A stretch of 14,743 nt of DNA from JACRPI01 sp964385055 (lineage in GTDB: Archaea; Nanobdellota; Nanobdellia; Woesearchaeales; DSVV01). The stretch covers positions 1-14,743 of the forward strand of contig CAYLMH010000034.1 in the NCBI GenBank assembly GCA_964385055.1. The letters run 5' to 3'. The notes beneath the pieces were generated by a model, which saw only the letters and a list, made by a program, of their open reading frames with translations, ran no database searches and was not told the DNA's origin. Below are positions 5,923 through 12,545 of the stretch, one piece after another; position 1 is the stretch's first letter; every line of letters begins with the position of its first letter. Both the position numbers and the translations under genes were made by a program.

Positions 5923-6921
5923 CTAATTCCCCACCCATTCACTATACACATTCTTCGCTTCTTCTTTTGTCGCTGCTTTGATTAAACATCGACCATCATT
6001 GAACAAAAAGAAATCTGTTTCCTGATTTGCGAAATGAATCCCATATTCTGTTGCTTTTACATTCCCATTCTGCTCCAATCGCTTTCTTATTGCAGGAATA
6101 TTTGGCATTCTTCCTTTGATCTGGATTCTTCCTTGTCCGCATAATTTGATCGACATTGTTTCTTTGTTTCCATCTAAGAATTCATACTTCTTCTTTTTGC
6201 AGCAGATGCATTTTGCATTGCTTTTTACTTGTATTTTTTGCAATTCCTGTTTCCATACATCAACTGCAAGCAATTCTTTTGCTGTTTGTTGTTTGGTGAG
6301 CAGTTTTATCGCTTCTGTCACTTGCAACGCTGCGATTGTTGTGGTGATTGTATTGAGAACACCAGCAGTATCGCATGTTTCCAGACTTCCTGGTTTTGGT
6401 ACTGCGAACAGACAGCGGAAGCAGGGTGTTTTTCCTGGAACAATCGTGAACAATCTTCCCTTTGTTCCGACAGCGCTGCAATATATCCATGCTTTCTTGT
6501 TTTTTACGGAGTAATCGTTGATCAAAAATCGTGTTTCCATGTTGTCTGTACAATCGAGAACAAGATTGTAGTTTTTGAGTATCTCTGCTGTTTCATGATT
6601 CAATTCAAGGGGATACACTTCTATTTTTATTGTGCTGTTTGTTTTTTTGAGCCACGCTGCAGCGACTTCTGCTTTTGGTTTATCGCAGTCTTCTTCTGTG
6701 AAGATAGTTTGGCGCTGGAGATTATGCAGTTCAATAATATCTCTATCCATGAGCCCTATTGTGCCAACTCCTGCTCTCGCTACTAGATTTGCTGTTGTTG
6801 TTCCGAGCGCGCCAACACCAACAATAATCACTTTTGCAGTATTGATAAGTTTTTGGCCTTTTGATCCTATTTCTTTGAGGAGTTCTTGTCTGCTATACCT
6901 GCCTGCTTCTTTGTCTTTCAT
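5923..6921 (-). CDS. E1-like MoeB/ThiF/UbaA adenylyltransferase with C-terminal extension
   Basis: A 332-residue E1-like enzyme that would adenylate the C-terminal glycine of a small beta-grasp protein for sulfur transfer (molybdopterin, thiamine, thiolated tRNA) or ubiquitin-like conjugation, as archaeal UbaA does. Visible: nucleotide loop GVGALG (35-40), MDRDIIELHNLQRQ (58-71) with the acidic and Arg residues contacting ATP, CTDN (124-127), zinc ligands PCFRC (166-170) and KCICC (237-241), and the candidate catalytic Cys183 in ETCDTAG. Residues about 255-332 form an extra domain (KLCGQGRIQIKG ... FNDGRCLIKAATKEEA) that also occurs in some MoeB/ThiF proteins. It is the first gene of a two-gene operon with a leaderless-type promoter. 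No MoaD, ThiS or SAMP gene lies nearby, so the partner is unknown. Confidence 0.85.
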   Translation of the reverse strand: MKDKEAGRYSRQELLKEIGSKGQKLINTAKVIIVGVGALGTTTANLVARAGVGTIGLMDRDIIELHNLQRQTIFTEEDCDKPKAEVAAAWLKKTNSTIKIEVYPLELNHETAEILKNYNLVLDCTDNMETRFLINDYSVKNKKAWIYCSAVGTKGRLFTIVPGKTPCFRCLFAVPKPGSLETCDTAGVLNTITTTIAALQVTEAIKLLTKQQTAKELLAVDVWKQELQKIQVKSNAKCICCKKKKYEFLDGNKETMSIKLCGQGRIQIKGRMPNIPAIRKRLEQNGNVKATEYGIHFANQETDFFLFNDGRCLIKAATKEEAKNVYSEWVGN

Positions 6922-6942
6922 TTTTGTCTATAAACGCAGAAT

Positions 6943-6952
6943 CATATAAAAA
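6943..6952 (-). promoter_or_regulatory. TATA box for the E1-like/RBBP9-like operon
   Basis: The minus strand reads TTTTTATATGAT, centred about 27 bases before the ATG at 6921, again predicting a leaderless mRNA. Confidence 0.6.
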
Positions 6953-6980
6953 TGTTGATGCTTCTTTAAGGTTTTTCCTT

Positions 6981-7009
6981 GAATTTTATAAAAACGTAAC
7001 CTTTTAATA
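6981..7009 (+). promoter_or_regulatory. Likely promoter of the TrmB-like gene
   Basis: Two TATA-like elements are present: GAATTTTATAAAA at 6981-6993 and CCTTTTAATAG at 6999-7009. With the usual 25-28-base spacing, transcription would start near 7012-7035, about 140-160 bases before the translation start. Confidence 0.45.
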
Positions 7010-7011
7010 GT

Positions 7012-7174
7012 AGAAGCACTTGTAAAATTCACAGTGTCTCGACTCCCAAGTCAAAAATGCAGTTTATTATGCATGGGTTGTTATTGCATGTTGCATTTCA
7101 CTGGTGAAGTTTGAGCAAATTATTCATTTATTTTGAGTTTTTAAAAAAAGTGGGAAAAAGGGAGGGTGTGTTTT
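7012..7174 (+). promoter_or_regulatory. Long leader of the TrmB-like gene with small inverted repeats
   Basis: This gene-poor stretch holds four short dyads in a row: CACTTGT/ACAGTG (7017-7023/7031-7036, one bulge), GACT/AGTC (7041-7044/7049-7052), ATGCA/TGCAT (7069-7073/7085-7089, with a second TGCAT at 7092-7096) and TTCAC/GTGAA (7097-7101/7104-7108). It ends in an SD site GGAGG at 7161-7165, 9 bases before the ATG. A 16-codon open frame (MQFIMHGLLLHVAFHW, 7057-7107) lies across the repeats. The repeats could be operators for autoregulation or RNA structure; I do not recognise a known riboswitch. Confidence 0.35.
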
Positions 7175-7990
7175 ATGATAGTAAAAGAAGAACTGTTAGG
7201 AAAACTACGTCGATATTTTAAATTAAACTTATACGAAGTCAAAATCTGGGCAGCATTGTTATCCAGAGGAGTTTCCACCGCTGGAGAGCTTAGTGACATT
7301 GCAAACGTTCCACGCAGCAGAAGCTACGATGTTCTTGAAAGCCTTGAGAAAAAAGGATTCGTTGTCATGAAACTCGGGAAACCAATCAAATACCTTGCTG
7401 TTTCCCCATCTGAAGTTATTGAGCGGGTCAAGAAAAATATGAAAGGTGAAATTGAAAGCCGCATTAAACATCTTGATGACATGAAAAACACAGAATTGAT
7501 CACTGAACTTGATACCTTGCACACGCAAGGGGTTGATCTTGTTGAACCCGCTGATCTTTCTGGCAGTCTTCGCGGACGACACAACCTCTACAATCATCTT
7601 GAATTGACGATTCGAAACGCAGAGCAATCTGTTGTTTTGATGACGACCTCTCAAGGGTTGATTCGTAAAGTGGAAGGATTAAAACCAACGTTTGAAAAAG
7701 TCAAAAAACGTGGCGTTAAAGTGCGTATTGCTGCTCCTTTGACTAAAGAAACAGCTGCTGCTGTGAAAGATCTTTCTGATGTCGCGGAAATTCGCCACAC
7801 TGACAGCAAAGCACGATTCTGCATTGTTGATGGCAAAGAAATGATCTTCATGGTTTTAGATGATCAGGATGTTCATCCAACCTACGATATTGGGATCTGG
7901 ATTAACACGCCATTCTTTGCAACAGCAATGATTGATCTCTTCAACGTCGCATGGGAAGATATGAAACCAGCAGCGAAGGTTTTGAAGTAA
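7175..7990 (+). CDS. TrmB-family transcriptional regulator
   Basis: A 271-residue protein. Residues about 8-80 form a winged helix-turn-helix with the TrmB pattern: LNLYEVKIWAALLSRG, then STAGELSDIANVPRSRSYDVLESLEKKGFV and a wing with KPIKYLAVSP. A coiled-coil linker (about 85-115) leads to a C-terminal domain (about 125-271) resembling the phospholipase D-like part of TrmB proteins. Family members are sugar-responsive regulators or, for TrmBL2 of similar length, abundant chromatin proteins; which applies here is unclear. The start was chosen because GGAGG (7161-7165) sits 9 bases before ATG 7175; the upstream in-frame GTG at 7166 abuts the SD and is unlikely. No sugar-uptake genes are adjacent. 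It is followed by a strong T-rich terminator. Confidence 0.85.
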   Translation: MIVKEELLGKLRRYFKLNLYEVKIWAALLSRGVSTAGELSDIANVPRSRSYDVLESLEKKGFVVMKLGKPIKYLAVSPSEVIERVKKNMKGEIESRIKHLDDMKNTELITELDTLHTQGVDLVEPADLSGSLRGRHNLYNHLELTIRNAEQSVVLMTTSQGLIRKVEGLKPTFEKVKKRGVKVRIAAPLTKETAAAVKDLSDVAEIRHTDSKARFCIVDGKEMIFMVLDDQDVHPTYDIGIWINTPFFATAMIDLFNVAWEDMKPAAKVLK

Positions 7991-8035
7991 TTATTTTATT
8001 TTTATTATCTTTTTTTTGTCTTATTTTCTTCATCA
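7991..8035 (+). terminator. T-rich terminator of the TrmB-like gene
   Basis: Immediately after the TAA is a T/A-rich stretch with several T runs, the longest being eight T at 8010-8017. Runs of T in the coding strand without a hairpin are the usual archaeal intrinsic terminator. Confidence 0.6.
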
Positions 8036-8081
8036 TTACTTCATTCATTATTTCTTTCTTCTCTATTTATTCAATAAAAAC

Positions 8082-8108
8082 CCCATGCAATGCTTTGCGT
8101 TGCACGGG
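8082..8108. repeat. Palindrome 1: 12-bp stem with 3-base loop
   Basis: CCCATGCAATGC (8082-8093), loop TTT (8094-8096), GCGTTGCACGGG (8097-8108). All positions pair except one A/C mismatch, with one G-T wobble. No T run follows, so it does not look like an intrinsic terminator. Confidence 0.7.
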
Positions 8109-8184
8109 TCCCCCTGACATAAAATTTCTGCTGGTGCGTGTATTGCCTTACAGCGCTTTTGAATCCCTAATCTATTATTTATTT

Positions 8185-8229
8185 CGAAATTGGGTCGAAT
8201 ACCCCACAGCTTGCTGTGACCCAATTTCG
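8185..8229. repeat. Palindrome 2: perfect 12-base arms around a CTTG-loop hairpin
   Basis: The outer arms CGAAATTGGGTC (8185-8196) and GACCCAATTTCG (8218-8229) are perfect complements. Inside lies a second hairpin CACAG-CTTG-CTGTG (8205-8218), preceded by GAATACCCC. The core AATACCCC.CAGCTTGCTG recurs in palindrome 3. Confidence 0.75.
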
Positions 8230-8235
8230 TAATCC

Positions 8236-8313
8236 CGCGAACTCGCCGTATTGCGAGCCGGTAATACCCCGCAGCTTGCTGCGATTGGGATACCAGCGAG
8301 CGGCGAGTTCGCG
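8236..8313. repeat. Palindrome 3: perfect 13-base arms around a CTTG-loop hairpin
   Basis: The arms CGCGAACTCGCCG (8236-8248) and CGGCGAGTTCGCG (8301-8313) are perfect complements. Within them lie imperfectly pairing GGTAATACCCC and GGGATACC, then the inner hairpin CGCAG-CTTG-CTGCG (8270-8283). CTCGC/GCGAG (8242-8246/8253-8257) offers an alternative fold. The core is shared with palindrome 2, only 6 bases away. Confidence 0.75.
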
Positions 8314-8385
8314 TTATTTTATGTAAAACTGCACTTGTGATAGGAAATACAACATATTTGGAGATGATACCCTCTCCCCCTCGTA

Positions 8386-8397
8386 ACTTTTATATAC
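8386..8397 (+). promoter_or_regulatory. TATA box for pheS-pheT
   Basis: ACTTTTATATAC is a strong TATA box about 27 bases before the pheS ATG at 8419, so a leaderless transcript is predicted. Confidence 0.65.
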
Positions 8398-8418
8398 CTT
8401 CACAGTTCCTTTCTTTCT

Positions 8419-9996
8419 ATGACTGTCAACATTGCACAACTTATCGCAAAACTCCATCCTCTTGAACGAAAAGTGCTTCCCGCACTCCAAAAAAGCTCTG
8501 CTTTTCACGAAATAGTTGGCGTTACAGGACTTCAAGAAGTCGAAGTTATGCGCGCACTCCAATGGCTCCAAAACAAAGAACTCGTCACGCTCTCTGAAGA
8601 AATCCAAGAAGTTATTTCTCTCGACAAAAATGGTCAACTCTACAAAGAAAAAGGTCTTCCTGAAAAGCGATTCCTTAAAACACTTGAAGGTTCCACTACT
8701 GCGCTTCCAATCACTCATGTTCAACAGAACTGCGATCTTGACGAAAACGAAAGGACCATTTGCATGGGATTGCTCAAACGACGCAACCTTATCGCAATCA
8801 AAAAAGAAGGCAACGACCTTCTTGTTCTTCTTACCGAAGAAGGAAAGCACGCATTGCATCAGAAAACAGATGAAGAAAAGTTCCTCGCTTCTTTAGAATA
8901 TCCACGCGATATTCGTGATGTTTCTGCGCAAGAACAACCTGTTCTTAAAGAACTTTCTTCACGAAAAAATATTCTTAAAAAAACAGTGATTAAACTTCGC
9001 TCTGCTGTTTTAACGGAACATGGAAAAACCGCGCTGACGTTTGATCTCACTAAAGAATTTGTTGAACAACTCACCCCAGAAATGCTGCAAACAGGAAGTT
9101 GGAAAAATCATGAATTCAGACATTATGATGTTCAGATCAATGTCCCGCCTATTTCTGGTGGCAAACAACATATTGTCACGCAAGCAATTTCGTATATCAA
9201 ACAAATCTGGCTTGACATGGGTTTTGTCGAAATGACAGGTCCACTTCTCCAGACCTCATATTGGGATCTTGATTCTCTTTTCGTTCCACAGGATCATCCT
9301 GCGCGACAAATGCAAGACACTTTTTTTATCAAAGATGCATCAGGGAAAAAGATCGCGCTCGGCAAACTTCCAAAAGATTTCGCGAAAATCAAAGAGATTC
9401 ATGAATCTGGCGGCAAAACAGGAAGCACTGGTTGGCAGACTGCGTGGAAAGAAGAAGAAGCACAAAAAGTACTCTTGCGAACGCATACCACTGTTTTGAG
9501 CGCGCTGAAACTCGCAGAGCTTGGTCAAGACCCAAAAACGCTGCACAAACGATTGCCGTTAAAGTTTTTTAACGTTGGTCGCGTTTTCAGAAATGAAGCG
9601 CTTGATTGGAAACACTTGTTTGAATTTCATCAAGTTGATGGTATTGTTATTGATCCTGACGCGAATCTCAAAAACTTAAAGGCATATCTGCGTCAATTCT
9701 TTGGTAAAATGGGGTATTCTAAAGTTCGCTTACGTCCTGCGTATTTTCCCTACACAGAACCCTCTCTTGAAGTTGAAGTTTGGCATCCTAAGAAAAATCA
9801 ATGGGTTGAACTTGGCGGCGCAGGTATTTTCCGTCCAGAAGTGACTGTTCCCTTGCTTGGTCATGATATTCCTGTGCTTGCATGGGGTCTTGGACTTGAG
9901 CGCATTATCTCTGAATATTATCATTTAACAGATGTTCGTGATCTTTACAAAAATGATATGAAGCAATTCCAACAGATGAAAATATGGGTGAAATAA
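8419..9996 (+). CDS. pheS: Phenylalanyl-tRNA synthetase alpha subunit (archaeal type)
   Basis: A 525-residue catalytic subunit of the (alpha-beta)2 enzyme that charges tRNA-Phe with phenylalanine in the cytosol. The first 150 or so residues form winged-helix-like tRNA-binding units, typical of the archaeal/eukaryotic type. The class II core follows from about residue 230. Motif 2 FNVGRVFRNEALDWKHLFEFHQVDG starts near 383, the phenylalanine-pocket segment GGAGIFRPEV near 466, and motif 3 AWGLGLERI near 488. The length fits archaeal PheS (about 500). All core motifs are intact. Its TAA is directly followed by the pheT ATG with no spacer, so the two subunits are surely co-translated. Confidence 0.97.
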   Translation: MTVNIAQLIAKLHPLERKVLPALQKSSAFHEIVGVTGLQEVEVMRALQWLQNKELVTLSEEIQEVISLDKNGQLYKEKGLPEKRFLKTLEGSTTALPITHVQQNCDLDENERTICMGLLKRRNLIAIKKEGNDLLVLLTEEGKHALHQKTDEEKFLASLEYPRDIRDVSAQEQPVLKELSSRKNILKKTVIKLRSAVLTEHGKTALTFDLTKEFVEQLTPEMLQTGSWKNHEFRHYDVQINVPPISGGKQHIVTQAISYIKQIWLDMGFVEMTGPLLQTSYWDLDSLFVPQDHPARQMQDTFFIKDASGKKIALGKLPKDFAKIKEIHESGGKTGSTGWQTAWKEEEAQKVLLRTHTTVLSALKLAELGQDPKTLHKRLPLKFFNVGRVFRNEALDWKHLFEFHQVDGIVIDPDANLKNLKAYLRQFFGKMGYSKVRLRPAYFPYTEPSLEVEVWHPKKNQWVELGGAGIFRPEVTVPLLGHDIPVLAWGLGLERIISEYYHLTDVRDLYKNDMKQFQQMKIWVK

Positions 9997-11631
9997 ATGC
10001 CAACAGTCACGCTCAACAGAAAAGTTCTTGATACGCTTCTCGGAAAAAAACTTTCTACAGAAGACTTGAAAGATCGCATTGCAATGATCGGAACAGATTT
10101 GGAAAGTATTGATGACAAAGAAGTTGTTGTAGAAATTTTTCCAAATAGACCAGACATGCTCAGTGAACAGGGTTTTTCTCGCGCACTGCGTTCGTTTTTG
10201 GGTGTTGATACAGGGCTTAAAGAATACACTGTCAAGAAAAGCGGTTACAAAGTTGTTGTTGATCCTTCTGTGACGATGCGTCCATATACTGTTTGCGCGA
10301 TTGTCAAGAATCTTACATTTACTGACGAAAAGATACGCGAAATCATGCAGGTGCAAGAAAAACTTGCGACAACGCATGGTCGAGGACGAAAGAAATCCGC
10401 ATACGGCATTTATCCTTTGGAGCATATCGCTTTCCCTATTAGTTACATTGCAAAAGATCCTGAAAAAGTAAAATTCAAACCGCTTGGTTTTGATGAACTT
10501 CTTCCTGCGTCTGAAGTCTTGTTGGTCCATCCGAAAGCAAAAGAATACAAACATTTGACAGAAGGCTGGAAAAAATATCCTTTTTTCATCGACGCGCGCG
10601 ATAATGTTATGTGCATGCTTCCTTTCACAAACTCACAAGATACTGGAAAAGTTGACCTTCATACTCGTGAGGTTTTTATTGAATGCAGTGGTATTGACTT
10701 TACCAACGTTTCTGTTGCGCTCAACATCATTGTGACGATGCTTGCGGATATGGGTGGCGAGATTTACAGTCTTGACATTATATATGGGACGAAAAAGTTT
10801 GTCACACCAGATCTAACTCCACGAAGCATGGATCTTGATATTGAGTATGCAAATAAGATTGTTGGACTTGAACTAAAACAAACTGATATGAAGAAATATC
10901 TTGAAGCAATGGGTTATGGAATGAAAGGAAAATCTGTCTTGATTCCTGCGTATCGTGCAGATGTCTTGCATCCTCGCGATCTTGTAGAGGATATTGCCAT
11001 TGGGTATGGCTATGAAAACATTGAGGAAGTGATTCCTTCTGTTGCGACAATCGCGCAAGAAGATCCTTTTGAAGTGTTTAAGAATAAAATCGGTACCTTG
11101 CTTGTTGGTTTAGGAATGTATGAAGTCTCTAACTTTCATTTAATTGATAAATCTGTACAGACTGTGCAGATGGGTGTTCCTCATGATGTTCTTGAGATTT
11201 TAGATCCAGTCAGTATGGATTATAACTCGCTTCGTTCGTGGATACTTCCGTGCTTATTACAGACCTTGCGACAGAACAAACAATATGATTATCCGCAGCA
11301 GTTTTTTGAAGCTGCGCTCGCAGAAGAATGTGTTCGCTTAGGTATTGTTTTATCGCATCAGAAAGCGAGTTTTACAGAAGCTCGACAAGCGCTTGATTAT
11401 ATCATGCGGATGCTTGAAGTAGAATATACTGTTGTTGAAGATTCGTTGGGTTGTTTCCTTCCTGGCAGAGTTGGTCGTGTGATTGTGAAAGATGGCGATC
11501 TTCCTCTGAAGGTTGCGTATATTGGAGAATTACATCCTTCTGTTCTGACTGCGTTTGGACTTGAGATGCCCACTGCCGCTGTTGAATTAAACTTGACTGA
11601 ATTGTGGAAGATTGTGAGGAAGCGGTTGTAA
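9997..11631 (+). CDS. pheT: Phenylalanyl-tRNA synthetase beta subunit (archaeal type)
   Basis: A 544-residue subunit, the short archaeal/eukaryotic form of PheT. The N-terminus (MPTVTLNRKVLDTLLGKKLS ...) contains the B1-like start and EIFPNRPDMLSEQG (near 47-60), followed by the B3/B4 editing region with TNSQDTGKVDLHTREVFIE (about 211-229). The B5 domain (near 270-345) carries IPAYRADVLHPRDLVEDIAIGYG. The degenerate catalytic-like module forms the C-terminal third. The B3/B4 domain normally hydrolyses mischarged Tyr-tRNA-Phe. The subunit scaffolds PheS and is inactive alone. It starts at the base after the pheS stop, so expression depends on coupling. The gene ends with a short AT-rich spacer facing the convergent eL14 gene. 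Confidence 0.97.
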   Translation: MPTVTLNRKVLDTLLGKKLSTEDLKDRIAMIGTDLESIDDKEVVVEIFPNRPDMLSEQGFSRALRSFLGVDTGLKEYTVKKSGYKVVVDPSVTMRPYTVCAIVKNLTFTDEKIREIMQVQEKLATTHGRGRKKSAYGIYPLEHIAFPISYIAKDPEKVKFKPLGFDELLPASEVLLVHPKAKEYKHLTEGWKKYPFFIDARDNVMCMLPFTNSQDTGKVDLHTREVFIECSGIDFTNVSVALNIIVTMLADMGGEIYSLDIIYGTKKFVTPDLTPRSMDLDIEYANKIVGLELKQTDMKKYLEAMGYGMKGKSVLIPAYRADVLHPRDLVEDIAIGYGYENIEEVIPSVATIAQEDPFEVFKNKIGTLLVGLGMYEVSNFHLIDKSVQTVQMGVPHDVLEILDPVSMDYNSLRSWILPCLLQTLRQNKQYDYPQQFFEAALAEECVRLGIVLSHQKASFTEARQALDYIMRMLEVEYTVVEDSLGCFLPGRVGRVIVKDGDLPLKVAYIGELHPSVLTAFGLEMPTAAVELNLTELWKIVRKRL

Positions 11632-11698
11632 GAAATATAATCTTTATTTAAATCAAAATAAATTATGAAAATAAAAATATAGAAAAATAAAAAAGAAA
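11632..11698 (-). terminator. AT-rich spacer, T-rich terminator for the ribosomal-protein cluster
   Basis: Read on the minus strand after the eL14 stop, the spacer contains AATTTCTTTTTTATTTTTC and further T runs, an archaeal-type terminator. It lies between convergent gene ends; T runs on the plus strand are shorter, so termination of pheT is less clear. Confidence 0.5.
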
Positions 11699-12091
11699 TT
11701 ATTCTTTTTTCTTCGCAGCTTTTGGTTTTGCTTCTGCTTTTTTCTCAGCAGGCTTTGCTTCAGCTTTTACTTTCTTTGCTGGAGCAGCAGTTTTTTTCTT
11801 TGCTTTCTGCTTCTTTGGTCTTGCTTGTGGTTCTTTCTTTGAGTCCCTCTTCACATCACAAACAATTCCTTCTTCTTTCAATGCTTTCACTATTTCTTCA
11901 TTGCTTGCGTTTGCTTTTATTCCAACAGCGAGATTCAATGGCTCTAAATGCATAATGTTACATTTTCTTCGGCGTGTTTCGCCATCAATCATAACATACG
12001 TGTTATCAAGAATATCTACAACGACACACTTTTTTCGTGCATCTCTTCCTGCAATTTTCATGCAGACTCTTCCTACTTCAAATACTGCCAT
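11699..12091 (-). CDS. rpl14e: Large-subunit ribosomal protein eL14 (L14e) with Ala/Lys-rich tail
   Basis: A 130-residue ribosomal protein. Residues 1-75 are the KOW/SH3-like eL14 core (VFEVGRVCMKIAGRDARKKCVVVD, TRRRKCNIMHLEPL). It is found in archaea and eukaryotes and binds 23S rRNA on the large subunit. The core is followed by about 50 residues made almost entirely of Lys, Ala, Pro and Glu. Archaeal eL14 proteins I know of usually lack such a tail, whereas eukaryotic ones often have an Ala/Lys tail; whether this is convergence cannot be judged here. ATG 12091 is chosen because AGGTGG lies 5 bases upstream; the in-frame GTG at 12100 is inside that SD. It is the last gene of the cluster, ending in a T-rich spacer. 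Confidence 0.92.
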   Translation of the reverse strand: MAVFEVGRVCMKIAGRDARKKCVVVDILDNTYVMIDGETRRRKCNIMHLEPLNLAVGIKANASNEEIVKALKEEGIVCDVKRDSKKEPQARPKKQKAKKKTAAPAKKVKAEAKPAEKKAEAKPKAAKKKE

Positions 12092-12153
12092 TTTTTCCAC
12101 CTTTCTCTTTGTTCATGTTTCTTCATGTCTGCTCGTCGCCGAACGCAGAAAGA

Positions 12154-12175
12154 GAAGAATTGCTTAGAATTCTTC
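12154..12175. repeat. Inverted repeat between eL34 and eL14 genes
   Basis: GAAGAATT (12154-12161) and AATTCTTC (12168-12175) are perfect complements separated by six bases. It lies in the 105-base spacer, 63 bases before the eL14 start. It could be an mRNA structure controlling eL14 or a processing site; no T run follows. Confidence 0.45.
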
Positions 12176-12196
12176 CATGATTATGAAAATAAAAAA

Positions 12197-12478
12197 TTAT
12201 TCAAGTTGTGACAATGCTCGCGCTTCGCTAATAACAACACGGCGCATTGCTCTGCTGGATAAAACGCCACCAAACGGTCGTTGTGGTCGCTTTTTGGACT
12301 TTGCCATATTCTGTTGCTTTGCAGGCAACACTCGTGGCATTCCTTTTAGTTTTTCTCCTGTGACAGGACATGTTCCTGTTTTTGGAGCGCGATCTTTATA
12401 GTGTATAACTGTTTTTCCGCTTGGTGTGCGGACGAAAACTCGTCGCTTTGATCTTGATCTGTATTTTGGTGCTACCAT
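12197..12478 (-). CDS. rpl34e: Large-subunit ribosomal protein eL34 (L34e), zinc ligands mostly lost
   Basis: A 93-residue protein matching archaeal eL34 from end to end: MVAPKYRSRSKRRVFVRTPS, TVIHYKDRAPK, KGMPRVLPA and the strong signature KSKKRPQRPFGGVL. It is a basic protein that binds rRNA in the large subunit. Archaeal homologues usually carry a zinc ribbon of two CxxC pairs. Here only the first cysteine remains (C37); the other three positions are T40, S74 and A77, so zinc is probably not bound. AGAGGG lies 7 bases before ATG 12478. The gene has its own TATA box just downstream of the EMC3-like coding region. The order EMC3-like, eL34, eL14 is the known archaeal cluster order. Confidence 0.95.
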   Translation of the reverse strand: MVAPKYRSRSKRRVFVRTPSGKTVIHYKDRAPKTGTCPVTGEKLKGMPRVLPAKQQNMAKSKKRPQRPFGGVLSSRAMRRVVISEARALSQLE

Positions 12479-12528
12479 TGTTTTTCCCTCTATGATTTGT
12501 TACTTACTATTCTATTGGATAAACGGGT

Positions 12529-12540
12529 GATTTATAAATG
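12529..12540 (-). promoter_or_regulatory. TATA box for eL34-eL14
   Basis: CATTTATAAATC on the minus strand is a strong TATA box. A start about 27 bases downstream, near 12508, would give a leader of about 30 bases carrying the SD AGAGGG. It allows eL34-eL14 to be transcribed separately from secY. Confidence 0.6.
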
Positions 12541-12545
12541 TTACT

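Larger units (their letters stand above)
8036..8418. other. Gene-free region with three palindromic elements and the pheS promoter
   Basis: I see no credible gene here. The stretch holds three hairpin-forming palindromes (8082-8108, 8185-8229 and 8236-8313), noticeably GC-richer than their surroundings, then AT-rich DNA and the pheS TATA box. No tRNA T-loop (GTTCGAATC-like with stems), rRNA or CRISPR repeat was found. Confidence 0.5.

Noticed and set aside
6229..6786. Long + strand open frame of 185 codons
   Set aside because: It lies wholly opposite the E1-like gene, whose motifs are intact. Its product is Cys/Phe-rich with no family features, as expected of an antisense shadow.
7166..7174. 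GTG at 7166 as start of the TrmB-like gene
   Set aside because: It directly abuts the SD sequence GGAGG at 7161-7165, leaving no room for ribosome placement; ATG 7175 has 9-base spacing.
8082..8313. CRISPR array or tRNA genes among the palindromes
   Set aside because: There are no equal-length spacers or repeated direct units, and no cloverleaf with anticodon and T-arms could be drawn.
8314..8859. Minus-strand open frame of 181 codons
   Set aside because: It overlaps the pheS promoter and N-terminal region in antisense, is Phe/Lys-rich and matches nothing recognisable.
9925..10554. Minus-strand open frame of 209 codons
   Set aside because: It is antisense to the pheS-pheT junction, both genes are certain, and its composition is that of a shadow frame.
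12092..12100. GTG at 12100 as start of eL14
   Set aside because: It is inside the SD-like AGGTGG, and ATG 12091 gives the family N-terminus MAVFEVGRV.
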